A DNA stretch of 59,001 nucleotides from Cyanobium sp. Cruz-8D1 (GTDB taxonomy: Bacteria > Cyanobacteriota > Cyanobacteriia > PCC-6307 > Cyanobiaceae). Below, one piece after another: positions 33,599-41,168 of this stretch. The DNA lies in contig NZ_JAGQCD010000022.1 of the NCBI RefSeq assembly GCF_024345975.1, positions 1-59,001 on the forward strand, written 5' to 3'. Position numbers and translations under genes: made by a program. The notes beneath the pieces are model-generated. The model made no database searches. It was given only the letters and a program-made list of their open reading frames with translations, and was not told the DNA's origin. The first letter of the stretch is position 1. Every line of letters starts with the position of its first letter.

Positions 33599-35373
33599 CA
33601 GTAGTGGTTGCCCACTTTGCGGTGGTGCACGGCCGTGGCGGCGGTGGTGTCGGCCACGTTGCCCTCCTCCACCACCGCGTAGATGATCCAGTGGTCAGGG
33701 CCTTCCATGCGCTGGGTCACCCGGCAGCCCAGATAGGCCAGGGCATCTCCGAGGACGGGGCCGCCGGCGGCCACGCCTTCCAGGGTGGCCACGCCGGCGA
33801 ACCGATCGGCCCCCGGCGGGAAGCGGCGCAGGAAATGGCGCAGCAGGGGCTGGTGGTTGTCCTCCCGCAGCACGTTGAGCACGAAGCGGTCGTCCACCTG
33901 CATCAGGGCCTCGATGGCCCGGTCCTTGGCGACCGCCACCGTGAGCCCCGGCGGATCGAAGCTCGCCTGGCTCACCCAGCTGGCCACCATGGCGCCGCTG
34001 CGGCTGCCGGCCTCGTCGTCCTGGCGGGCCGTGACGATGTAGAGGCCGCCGCTGAGGCGCCCCAGGGCCTTGTCCAGATCGCCATCGATGGCCTTCATGG
34101 CGGCGATGGTCCTGGCCTTGGTGAGCAGCTGGCCCAGGTCGGTGCCGGCCTCCTCGCAGCGCTGGTAGTCGGCGCCGCTCGGCACCTGGCGGATGCGCAG
34201 GGGCTCGAACGCCCATTTCTGCCCCAGGTTGCGCAGCTGGCCTGCCAGGGTGTCGATCGGTTCGTCGTTGCCGCCGAAGGCGTCGTAACAGCCCACCCAC
34301 TGCTTGGGATGGAGGGCCGCCAGCAGGGTGCCGATGGCCGTCTGCAGGTCGGGATCGGGGGAGGCGGGCCAGGTGGGAACCACCACGGCGCTCGCCTCGC
34401 CGATCAAGGCGGCCAGCTCCTGGGCATCGGTGGCGCGCAGGTCGACGAGCTGCACCTGGCCCGAGGCCTTGCCGATGCCCCGGGCGATGGCCTGGCTGAG
34501 CCGGTCGCAGAAGCCGTACTGGCTCACATAGCAGACGGCGGCGTAGGCCTCACCGGCGCTGCGCTGGCCGCTCCAGTCGCGGTAGTCGCCCACCCAGAGC
34601 GGCAGGTGCTCCCGCAGCAGGGGGCCATGGCCCACGGCGATCGTGGTGATCTCCGGCAGGCTGTCCATGCGCTTGAGGGCCTGCAGCACGCTGCGGGCGT
34701 TGGGGGCCATCAGGCAGTCGTAGTAGAAGCGGAAATCCGGCGCGATGGCCCCGGGATCGACATCGAACAGGTCGTCGGAGCAGTAATGGAGGCCGAAGGC
34801 GTCGCAGGTGTAGAGGAGGCCGGTGCCGTGGTCGAAGGAAAAGATCGTGTCGGGCCAGTGCAGGTTGGGGGCACTGAGGAAGCTGAAGCGATGCCCCACG
34901 CCGCTGTCGGGATGCACGCCCAACTCCAGTTCGTCGCCGCTCTTGACCGCCCGGCTGCGGAAGGGCCGGTGCACCTGGTCCTGGAGGAACTGGATCGCCA
35001 CCTTGGAGCCGACGATCTCGATATCCGGGTGGCGGTCGATCAGATCGCCGATCAGGCCGGAATGGTCGGGTTCGGTGTGGGAGACGATCAGGTGATCGAT
35101 CGCCGTGGGCTCGATCAGACCCTCCAGCAGGGGGATCCAGGTGTCGCGGAACTTGGCGTGGCTGGTGTCGACCAGGGCCGTGCGCTCGCCGCGCACCAGG
35201 AAGGCGTTGTAGGTGGTGCCGTTGCGCAGGCCGAACTCGATGTCGAAGCGACTGCGGTCCCAGTCGAGGGAGCGGATCGCCGTGGTGTCGGCCGCGATCG
35301 GCTCACACTGGAGGCTGAGGCGGCCAGGCGCGGCTGTGATCGAAGGCGGGGCGCTGGCGGTGCTGCTGCTCAT
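33598..35373 (-). CDS. flv3: Flavodiiron protein, Flv3-type (canonical metal site)
   Basis: A 591-residue protein from the ATG at 35373, which has a strong GGAAGGAG ribosome binding site about 10 bases upstream. All metal ligands are present: SHTEPDH (H99, E101, D103, H104), H172 in APNLHWPD, D191 in YTCDAFGLHYC and H249 in AVGHGP. A flavodoxin-like domain (AAVCYVSQYGFCDRLSQAIA) and a flavin-reductase-like C-terminus follow. It reduces O2 to water without making reactive oxygen and pairs with the Flv1-type protein encoded directly downstream. A perfect inverted repeat lies just upstream (35395-35410). Confidence 0.93.
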   Translation of the reverse strand: MSSSTASAPPSITAAPGRLSLQCEPIAADTTAIRSLDWDRSRFDIEFGLRNGTTYNAFLVRGERTALVDTSHAKFRDTWIPLLEGLIEPTAIDHLIVSHTEPDHSGLIGDLIDRHPDIEIVGSKVAIQFLQDQVHRPFRSRAVKSGDELELGVHPDSGVGHRFSFLSAPNLHWPDTIFSFDHGTGLLYTCDAFGLHYCSDDLFDVDPGAIAPDFRFYYDCLMAPNARSVLQALKRMDSLPEITTIAVGHGPLLREHLPLWVGDYRDWSGQRSAGEAYAAVCYVSQYGFCDRLSQAIARGIGKASGQVQLVDLRATDAQELAALIGEASAVVVPTWPASPDPDLQTAIGTLLAALHPKQWVGCYDAFGGNDEPIDTLAGQLRNLGQKWAFEPLRIRQVPSGADYQRCEEAGTDLGQLLTKARTIAAMKAIDGDLDKALGRLSGGLYIVTARQDDEAGSRSGAMVASWVSQASFDPPGLTVAVAKDRAIEALMQVDDRFVLNVLREDNHQPLLRHFLRRFPPGADRFAGVATLEGVAAGGPVLGDALAYLGCRVTQRMEGPDHWIIYAVVEEGNVADTTAATAVHHRKVGNHY

Positions 35374-35394
35374 GGGGTCAGACTCCTTCCGCAG

Positions 35395-35410
35395 GCCTAC
35401 AACTGTAGGC
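35395..35410. promoter_or_regulatory. Perfect 16-base inverted repeat upstream of flv3
   Basis: The sequence GCCTACA-AC-TGTAGGC has two 7-base arms and a 2-base spacer. It sits 22 bases upstream of the flv3 ATG, just before its ribosome binding site, on the only promoter side of the flv3-flv1 operon. A dimeric repressor site or a leader hairpin are both possible. No known regulator motif is matched with certainty. Confidence 0.5.
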
Positions 35411-35609
35411 AGGGCAGGGTGGTTTTCGGTCTGTTGGACCAACCTCGGGTATCCCGAAGAACCCTGGAAAAGGGTCAGAAACTGTTCGATGTCGAGCCGG
35501 TAGTAGGTGGCCACCGGAGATCTGGAACGGTTTCGGGACGCCTTCTGACGCCTGGAGAGGCGCCTGGAGGAAGCCTCGCGTTCTGACCGTTTCAAGCCCC
35601 CGACGGGCC

Positions 35610-35873
35610 TTGCCACGGCCCCGCCTGCAGCTCGAATCGATGGGAGCCTCCGAAGGGGTGTTCGCCGAGGTGCTCGACCTGAGCGCCGAGGGCCTGACGA
35701 TCGCCATCGAAGCTGGCCACCCGCCCGCCGTCGGCCAGCACGGCAGTGTGGTGGTGGGAGACAGGGAGGGAGAGACCTCCGACCTGAGAGACACCGTGCG
35801 CTGGATCGAAGCCACCAGCTACATCTCGGTGATTGGCCTCTCCCTCGATTCCGCCCACCGCATCGAGGCGTGA
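35610..35873 (+). CDS. PilZ-like small protein
   Basis: An 87-residue protein with a TTG start. It carries the pattern of the second PilZ motif, AEVLDLSAEGLTIAIEAGHP (D-x-S-x-x-G), followed by strands VVVGDREGE and SYISVIGLSL. The arginine-rich first PilZ motif could be the basic stretch just before it (RRALPRPR across the start), so the true N-terminus may lie upstream. PilZ domains bind cyclic di-GMP; binding is only inferred. It ends 5 bases before the stop of the convergent hsp20. Confidence 0.55.
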   Translation: MPRPRLQLESMGASEGVFAEVLDLSAEGLTIAIEAGHPPAVGQHGSVVVGDREGETSDLRDTVRWIEATSYISVIGLSLDSAHRIEA

Positions 35874-35878
35874 GGGCC

Positions 35879-36298
35879 TCAGTCGGCCAGCTTCACAGTG
35901 ACGGACGTCAGTGACTGCGCCTTGGGTGCCGTCACCAGGAGTAGGCCATCGCGATAGTGGGCTTCCAGGGCGTCCCGCTGGATGCCGCCGGGGAAGCGGA
36001 AGCTGCGGCTCCAGGTGCCGTAGCGGAATTCACTCAGCAGGGGCGCGCGGCGGCTGACTTCGGCTGCGGTCACGCTGTCGGCAACCGGCTGGGGGGCGCG
36101 CCGTTCGGCGGTGATGATCAAGGAGCGGTCCGTGGCTTTCACGTCGATGGAAGCGCGATCGACGCCAGGCAGTTCCAGGGCGATGGTGTACGTCGCCTCG
36201 GTTTCGTGAATCTCGGCGGCGGGAACCCGTTCGGCTGTCTGCAGTTGTTGCTCCAGCCGGTCGAAGAGATCGAAAGGGGAAGAATGCAGGGTGCGCAT
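35879..36298 (-). CDS. Small heat shock protein, Hsp20/alpha-crystallin family
   Basis: A 139-residue protein from the ATG at 36298; the longer open frame upstream overlaps the MEKHLA gene's downstream region and is not needed. After MRTLHSSPFDLFDRLEQQLQ it has the alpha-crystallin domain (about 28-130) with ALELPGVDRASIDVKATDRS, then FRFPGGIQRDALEAHYRDGL and the ending LLLVTAPKAQ, which is the family's conserved 'G-L-L' motif. It is a chaperone that holds unfolded proteins. The leader contains a hairpin that may cover the ribosome binding site. Confidence 0.93.
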   Translation of the reverse strand: MRTLHSSPFDLFDRLEQQLQTAERVPAAEIHETEATYTIALELPGVDRASIDVKATDRSLIITAERRAPQPVADSVTAAEVSRRAPLLSEFRYGTWSRSFRFPGGIQRDALEAHYRDGLLLVTAPKAQSLTSVTVKLAD

Positions 36299-36305
36299 GG
36301 TTGGA

Positions 36306-36350
36306 ACTCCCGATGAATGCGACGGAATGGCTGGGTGAGAAACCACCCAC
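36306..36350 (-). promoter_or_regulatory. hsp20 leader with two candidate hairpins, one over the ribosome binding site
   Basis: On the minus strand the hsp20 ribosome binding site GGGAG lies at about 36307-36311 and can pair with ATTCC (36324-36328) in a short 5-base stem with one G-U pair. Upstream is a perfect hairpin TGGGTG/CACCCA with a 6-base loop (36332-36349). The second could be a terminator for the upstream MEKHLA gene, though no T-run follows; the first has the form of a simple RNA thermometer like that of Synechocystis hsp17. Confidence 0.35.
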
Positions 36351-36434
36351 TGCCTCAATGTGCCCGCCTTGCCATCAGGCTTCGAGGGGGAGAACCGACG
36401 GCCCAGGTTCGGTCTGCCCAACCGAGTTCGGGCT

Positions 36435-36956
36435 CTACGCCAGCGGGGGTGGAGAACCGGAACGGGGCGGCTCCAGCCACCACCAGGTGGCGAAGGCGGC
36501 CGCCTGGCCGCAGGGTTGGCCGTTCCCATCCCGCAGGGTCCATAGCCGGGCCTTTTCGATGCGGAAACGGCGGCCGCTGCTGTCGATGCGGACGCCGGCA
36601 TAGCCCGTCAGGGCCTGGCGGCGGCGGGCCTGCTCCAGGGCGAGGGCCCGGCTTTGGCGTTCCGTCGGCTCGGCCGTGAGGCGGGAGGGCAGGCCCACCA
36701 TGGCGCTCCAGGGGCGGCGCCACAGCTGCAGGGCGGCGCGGTTGGCGTAGATCAGGCGTGGATCGGCGGCGCCGTTGTGCGCCAGCACCACCGTGGCGGC
36801 CACGAACAGTTCCTGGGCCGCCTGCACAGGCGACGCGCCAGCGTGAACGCCCGCCAACAGCGGCCGCCCGAACGTCAGCCGGTGGCCAGCCAGGAGGCGT
36901 CCGGCGGTGGCGATGGCGGCCTCGCTCAGCCAGGGGGGCGGCGGCGGCGCGGGCAT
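36435..36956 (-). CDS. MEKHLA domain protein (PAS-related)
   Basis: A 173-residue protein that is a stand-alone MEKHLA domain. It reads RLIYANRAALQLWRRPWSAM then VGLPSRLTAEPTERQSRALA and TGYAGVRIDSSGRRFRIEKA, which is the core of the family, at about residues 67-145. MEKHLA domains are PAS-like and probably bind a small ligand or sense redox or light; stand-alone bacterial versions have no known reaction. It is 10 bases downstream of the HpsJ-like gene on the same strand. Confidence 0.85.
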   Translation of the reverse strand: MPAPPPPPWLSEAAIATAGRLLAGHRLTFGRPLLAGVHAGASPVQAAQELFVAATVVLAHNGAADPRLIYANRAALQLWRRPWSAMVGLPSRLTAEPTERQSRALALEQARRRQALTGYAGVRIDSSGRRFRIEKARLWTLRDGNGQPCGQAAAFATWWWLEPPRSGSPPPLA

Positions 36957-36966
36957 GGCGGCGGCC

Positions 36967-37848
36967 TTAAGGCCGGGACTCGTTGTCGTCGAGCATCATC
37001 ATCCGCATGGCTGCGTCCATTTCCGGCGGGGCCTGGTGCCGCCGGCCGCCGAAGGCGGAGACCAGCCGGCCCGAAAGCACGCTCTGCAGCAGGGTGGGCT
37101 GGTAGGCGAAGCGCTTGCCGATGGCGGCGAAGCTGAAGAACAGCAGCAGGGCGGCGACGACATTGCGGGCGAGCTGCAAGAACCAGTCGTTGAGCCGCTT
37201 CATCCCCATGGCGTCAGCCTCGTTCTGGTAGCGCTTGATGAACGGATTGAGGTCGTTGCTGAGCTTCGTCTTGACGACGTCCAGGGGGACCTCGATGCTC
37301 GCGGGCAGCGCCGGTGCCTGGCCGGGCAGCAGCCGTATGGCCTTGAGGATGTCGTCGTAGGAGCGGGCGCTTTCGATCGCCCTGGTGGTGGCAATGTAGG
37401 CGTTCAGCTCCCGCGTGTCGTTGGCCCTGAACTGGCGCAGCAGGCTGATGCCGCTGTAAACCTGCAGCGGGATCAGTAGCAGAAAGCCAAAAGCGATCCA
37501 GAAACTGAGCCGCCGCAGCAGGGAGACGCGGCCACCGATCCGACCGGAGCGGGGATCGATGAGGCTGGCGAGCATCAGCAGGATCGCCCCGATCATGGCG
37601 ATGGCCCCCGAGGCGAGCAGCTTGTCGCTCACGGACTGGAGCCACAGGGGGTTGATCAGGCGAACCGGCCAGGCCGAGCCCAGGATCCCCACCAAGAACA
37701 GCACGAACAGCAGGATCGCCCCCCAGTTCAAGGCGATGGCGACCTCCTCGACGTAGTTGTCGCCCAGGGGTCGTTCCATGCCCGCGCGGGGCCGAGCCGC
37801 AGGATCGCGATCGGTCGTGGGCTGGAGGGGGTCGGCTTGGGGGCTCAT
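36967..37848 (-). CDS. HpsJ-like multi-pass membrane protein
   Basis: A 293-residue protein with transmembrane segments at about residues 40-62, 80-98, 108-130 and 224-244. Between the third and fourth is a soluble helical loop of about 90 residues with the phrase RANDTRELNAYIATTRAIES and DAMGMKRLNDWFLQLARNVV. The layout, size and loop resemble cyanobacterial HpsJ-family proteins, named after a hormogonium polysaccharide gene, but the assignment is from memory and the role in unicellular strains is unknown. No other hps genes are near. Confidence 0.6.
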   Translation of the reverse strand: MSPQADPLQPTTDRDPAARPRAGMERPLGDNYVEEVAIALNWGAILLFVLFLVGILGSAWPVRLINPLWLQSVSDKLLASGAIAMIGAILLMLASLIDPRSGRIGGRVSLLRRLSFWIAFGFLLLIPLQVYSGISLLRQFRANDTRELNAYIATTRAIESARSYDDILKAIRLLPGQAPALPASIEVPLDVVKTKLSNDLNPFIKRYQNEADAMGMKRLNDWFLQLARNVVAALLLFFSFAAIGKRFAYQPTLLQSVLSGRLVSAFGGRRHQAPPEMDAAMRMMMLDDNESRP

Positions 37849-37898
37849 GGGAAGGGGAAGGCAGCGGTGGCGAGGCTCCTGCCTCAGGCGTAACCATG

Positions 37899-37921
37899 AA
37901 AAAGCCCGGCATGGTGCCGAG
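37899..37921 (-). terminator. Rho-independent terminator after the PEP-CTERM gene
   Basis: On the minus strand, 27 bases after the stop at 37948, there is a hairpin CGGCA-CCA-TGCCG followed by GGGCTTTTTC. The stem has five G-C-rich pairs and the T-run comes four bases later. It fits an intrinsic terminator for the gene at 37948-38832. Confidence 0.6.
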
Positions 37922-37947
37922 CTCGGGTCTCTACCGGCCGAGGCCGA

Positions 37948-38832
37948 TCAGGCCTGGTGGAGGTTGGCGGTGTTGATGCGGCGGCGCAGCTTGCGGGAGA
38001 AGCCGAAGGCGGCGGCAGCACCCAGCAGGGGCAGGGGGCCGGGTACCGTGTCGCCTGGGTTTTGGCCCACTTCGCGGATCAGCTTGTTAGTGATGGCCGC
38101 CTCGAACTGGTCGAAGGTGTTGGCGGTCTCCACGAAACCGGCCTTGGTGGCGCCGTTGAGGGGGGTCGCCACATTGGCTGTGAGGAAGCCGCTGGCGGCG
38201 GCGCCCACGCCCAGGCCGTTGATGATGATGTTGCTGGCGACGGCCTCTGCTCTGCGGGTTTGGGCACACTGAGCAACGCTCACGTTCCCTTGGCAGGCCT
38301 CAACATTGCCCACGCCATCGGTGGAGATGTCGATCACCCGGCCGTTGGCGCGGGTGGTGAAGTAGTCGTTGGTGTTAATCTCGGTGATTGCGGCATTCAT
38401 GCCGCAATCCACGCATGTGAGGCTGGAGCCCTGGCGGGGCATGATGCTGAGGGCGGCGATGAAGCTGCTCAGGGAGGTGCCGCCGTTCACCCCGTTAGTG
38501 GTGAGATCGGTGATGTGCTTCCAGTCGATCACGGGCGGAGAGAAGGCCGTGGTGCTCCATTGGCCCACGGCAATGGCCAGGCCACCTTTGTCGAACGTGT
38601 CGGCGATTTTCGCCTGCACGGCAGCATTGTTGAACGCGTTGACGTAGCCGTTCTTATAGAGAGTGAAGTTGGGATCGCTGATGCTGCCGGAGACGTCGAG
38701 GGACAGGAACAGCTCCTGGAACACCTCGATGGTGGCGACGGCCTTGGCTTGCTGGGCGCCGCCGAACAGGGTGATCGCCAAGGCCGCGGCTGCCGCTCCT
38801 CCTCGGAGCAGGGGCTTGAGGGTGGTTCTCAT
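37948..38832 (-). CDS. Secreted DUF1194/VWA-type PEP-CTERM protein
   Basis: A 294-residue protein from the ATG at 38832. It has a signal peptide (MRTTLKPLLRGGAAAAALAI, cleavage near AKA). A VWA-like domain follows with the metal-site motif LSLDVSGSIS (D-x-S-x-S) near residues 47-56, plus GGTSLSSFIAAL and NGRVIDISTDGVGNVEAC. The C-terminus is VPGPLPLLGAAAAFGFSRKL and a basic end, a PEP-CTERM sorting signal of the VPGPLP type. Such proteins are cut and anchored by an exosortase, which is not in the window. VWA domains usually bind proteins or matrix through a divalent metal. Confidence 0.88.
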   Translation of the reverse strand: MRTTLKPLLRGGAAAAALAITLFGGAQQAKAVATIEVFQELFLSLDVSGSISDPNFTLYKNGYVNAFNNAAVQAKIADTFDKGGLAIAVGQWSTTAFSPPVIDWKHITDLTTNGVNGGTSLSSFIAALSIMPRQGSSLTCVDCGMNAAITEINTNDYFTTRANGRVIDISTDGVGNVEACQGNVSVAQCAQTRRAEAVASNIIINGLGVGAAASGFLTANVATPLNGATKAGFVETANTFDQFEAAITNKLIREVGQNPGDTVPGPLPLLGAAAAFGFSRKLRRRINTANLHQA

Positions 38833-38875
38833 GACTGGAAGTGAGGGGACGGTGGGACGATCTGGGATTTCGGAC

Positions 38876-38891
38876 CCTGCCTGAAGGCAGG
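38876..38891. promoter_or_regulatory. Perfect inverted repeat in the leader of the PEP-CTERM gene
   Basis: CCTGCCT-GA-AGGCAGG has 7-base arms and a 2-base spacer, 44 bases upstream of the ATG at 38832. The arm and spacer lengths are the same as in the repeat upstream of flv3, but the sequence differs. It could be an operator or a leader hairpin. Confidence 0.4.
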
Positions 38892-39050
38892 CAGTGCACT
38901 GGCCTCCAATGAGGTGAGCAGCTGACCTTCTCAACTTAACATAAAATGAAAGAAGCTTCACCCTTTTGCCACGGACTTAACAAAACCTTAAAGGTCTCGG
39001 TGGCCTGGTCCGGAGGTGAAGGCGGCAGCGCGATTCAGTTGGGCGCTTGC

Positions 39051-39917
39051 TCAGCCTTCGCTGTCGTTGCCGGTGGCCATCGCACGGGCCATGGCCTGCT
39101 GCGCCATCCCGGTTCCGTGGGCCTTGAGCGTTTCCAGGAAGAGCTGGTTGGCCTCCGGGAAGCGGGGCTCCTCGGCCAGGGGCAGGGGGCCGGCGCCATC
39201 GAGGCCGGATTCGCCTTCCATGGCCGGTGTGATCACCACCAGATCGGGATCGAGGGGGGCCTCGTAGCGCCACCAGCGGGCCGGATCGGCGATGGCGGGG
39301 TGGATCGGATGGGGAGCATGCTCCACCGGCGCCACCACCCCCTCCCGGCGGCGTTTGGCCAGATCACCCAGCAGCTGGCTGCGGGTGCGGCCCCGCAGCT
39401 GGAACAGCACGAAGGGATCCTCGCTGAAGCGATCCCCCATCAGGTAGTAGACGGCGCTGATGTGCTTGCAAGGATTGGCCTTGTCGGGGCAGCTGCACTC
39501 GCTGCGCACCTCCTGGAGCTTGAAGGGGAACAATCGCTTGCCGCTGGCGGCGAAGGCCCGCTCGATGTCGGCGGGCATGATCCCCGCCAGCAGCTGGGCC
39601 GACCAGCGCGCCTTCTGACTCAGGGCCTCAAGCACATAGCCCCAGTCCTCATCGTTGAGCACGTCGAGCCAGAGCTTCACCTTGTAGGGATCAGGTTCGG
39701 TGCCCTGCACCCGGGCATGGACCCGACGTCCCTCGAAGCGGATCGAGACGACATTGCCCTCCCGGGCATAGGTCCAGGCGCGCTCCAGGCGCTTCTTGAA
39801 CCGGTAGGAATGGATCAATTCCATCCACTGCTCCACCCACCAGGGCTGCTGCCCCAGGCCCTGCTGGCCCAGCTGGGTGGTGATGGCGCCATTGGCGCCG
39901 GGAAAGGAGCTGGTCAT
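39051..39917 (-). CDS. SWIM zinc finger protein
   Basis: A 288-residue protein from the ATG at 39917; the long frame upstream is antisense to the desaturase. The SWIM motif is CSCPDKANPCKHISAVYY (C-x-C-x6-C-x-H) at about residues 140-157, preceded by LFPFKLQEVRSE. Other conserved parts are WWVEQWMELIHSYRFKKRLE near the N-terminus and RWWRYEAPLDPDLVVITPAM. In many bacteria a protein of this type is encoded next to a SNF2-family helicase. Here the SNF2 gene is 1.25 kb upstream on the same strand, with a desaturase inserted in the opposite direction between them. Confidence 0.9.
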   Translation of the reverse strand: MTSSFPGANGAITTQLGQQGLGQQPWWVEQWMELIHSYRFKKRLERAWTYAREGNVVSIRFEGRRVHARVQGTEPDPYKVKLWLDVLNDEDWGYVLEALSQKARWSAQLLAGIMPADIERAFAASGKRLFPFKLQEVRSECSCPDKANPCKHISAVYYLMGDRFSEDPFVLFQLRGRTRSQLLGDLAKRRREGVVAPVEHAPHPIHPAIADPARWWRYEAPLDPDLVVITPAMEGESGLDGAGPLPLAEEPRFPEANQLFLETLKAHGTGMAQQAMARAMATGNDSEG

Positions 39918-39971
39918 GCCGCCGGCCTTACGGCTCCATCCTGACGCCTGCCGGGTCCACTGGCCTAAGTT

Positions 39972-41138
39972 ATGCCGACGCAGGGCGTGGAGTCCTTGAA
40001 TCGCATCACGTTCGGCGCCGGTGACGGTTTTCACAGTCTTCTCAGGGCAAGGGTTCACCAGCACTTCGAGAGCACGGGCCAGGACCGGCGCGATTCCCCG
40101 GCCATGGTGGTCAAATCGGCCCTGATCCTGGGCTGGTTCGTGCTCACCTACGGGTTGCTCGTCTTCCAGGTCAACAGCTGGCCTGGGGCTGTGGCCCTCT
40201 CGGCCTGCCTCGGCCTGGCGATCGCCGCCATCGGCTTCAACATCCAGCACGACGGTGGCCACGGCGCCTATTCACGCCACCGCTGGATCAACAAAGCCGC
40301 CGCCATGACGCTCGATCTGCTGGGCGGCAGTTCCCTGATCTGGGCCCACAAGCACAACGGTCTGCATCACACCTTCACCAACATCCCCGGCCATGACGAC
40401 GACATCAATCTCGGCTTGATCGGTCGCCTGTCCCCCCATCAGCCCCACCGCTGGTGGCACCGCTGGCAGCACCTCTATCTCTGGCCCCTCTACGGGATGC
40501 TGCCGATCAAGTGGCAGTTCTTCGATGACTTCGCCGATCTCGCCGGCCGGGGCCGCGGCGACCATTCCCTGCCCCGGCTGACCCCTGCCGACTGGCTGGT
40601 GTTCGTGGGCGGCAAGGTGATCTTTTTCTCCCTGGCGTTTGCCCTGCCGCTGCAGCGCCATTCCTTCACTGCGGTGATCGGCTGCTACGTGGTGACGGCG
40701 ATGGTGCAGGGAATCGTGCTGAGTGTGGTGTTCCAGTTGGCCCACTGCGTGGAGGAGGCCGATTTTCCCGCCGCCGCCGCCAGCAACGCTGGCATGGGCC
40801 CCTGGGCCAACCACCAACTGGCCACCACGGTGGACTTCAGCCGCTCCAATGGCCTGCTGAGCTGGCTGCTGGGGGGCTTGAACTTCCAGGTGGAGCATCA
40901 CCTGTTCCCTCGCATCTGCCACGTCCACTACCCCCAGCTTTCCGCCATCGTTGAGCAGACCTGCCGCGACTGCGGTGTTCCCTTCCGCAGTCACCCGTCC
41001 TTCCTGGCCGGTGTGGCCTCCCACTACCGCTGGCTGAAGCGCATGGGTCAGACGCCTGCCATCCCCTCCCCGCTGGTCCTGCCGGTGCGTTTGCCCGTCA
41101 GGGGGCAGACGCAGCCTGCGGCCCTGGCCAGCCGCTGA
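39972..41138 (+). CDS. Front-end fatty acid desaturase (delta-6/linoleoyl type)
   Basis: A 388-residue desaturase with boxes HDGGH (residues 93-97), HNGLHH (128-133) and QVEHH (306-310). The Gln in place of the first His of the third box marks front-end desaturases such as cyanobacterial DesD, which add a double bond between an existing one and the carboxyl end. No cytochrome b5 domain is present, as usual in cyanobacteria. The exact regiospecificity cannot be told. It is divergent from the SWIM gene (54 bases) and its end is 30 bases from the end of the SNF2 gene. Confidence 0.88.
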   Translation: MPTQGVESLNRITFGAGDGFHSLLRARVHQHFESTGQDRRDSPAMVVKSALILGWFVLTYGLLVFQVNSWPGAVALSACLGLAIAAIGFNIQHDGGHGAYSRHRWINKAAAMTLDLLGGSSLIWAHKHNGLHHTFTNIPGHDDDINLGLIGRLSPHQPHRWWHRWQHLYLWPLYGMLPIKWQFFDDFADLAGRGRGDHSLPRLTPADWLVFVGGKVIFFSLAFALPLQRHSFTAVIGCYVVTAMVQGIVLSVVFQLAHCVEEADFPAAAASNAGMGPWANHQLATTVDFSRSNGLLSWLLGGLNFQVEHHLFPRICHVHYPQLSAIVEQTCRDCGVPFRSHPSFLAGVASHYRWLKRMGQTPAIPSPLVLPVRLPVRGQTQPAALASR

Positions 41139-41168
41139 GCCAGCGACTCGCTCAGCGGTTCACCCGCC

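Noticed and set aside
36435..36601. Extending hsp20 upstream to 36601
   Set aside because: The added N-terminus is antisense-like, Pro/Arg-rich and overlaps the MEKHLA gene; MRTLHSSPFDLF at 36298 is the family-like start.
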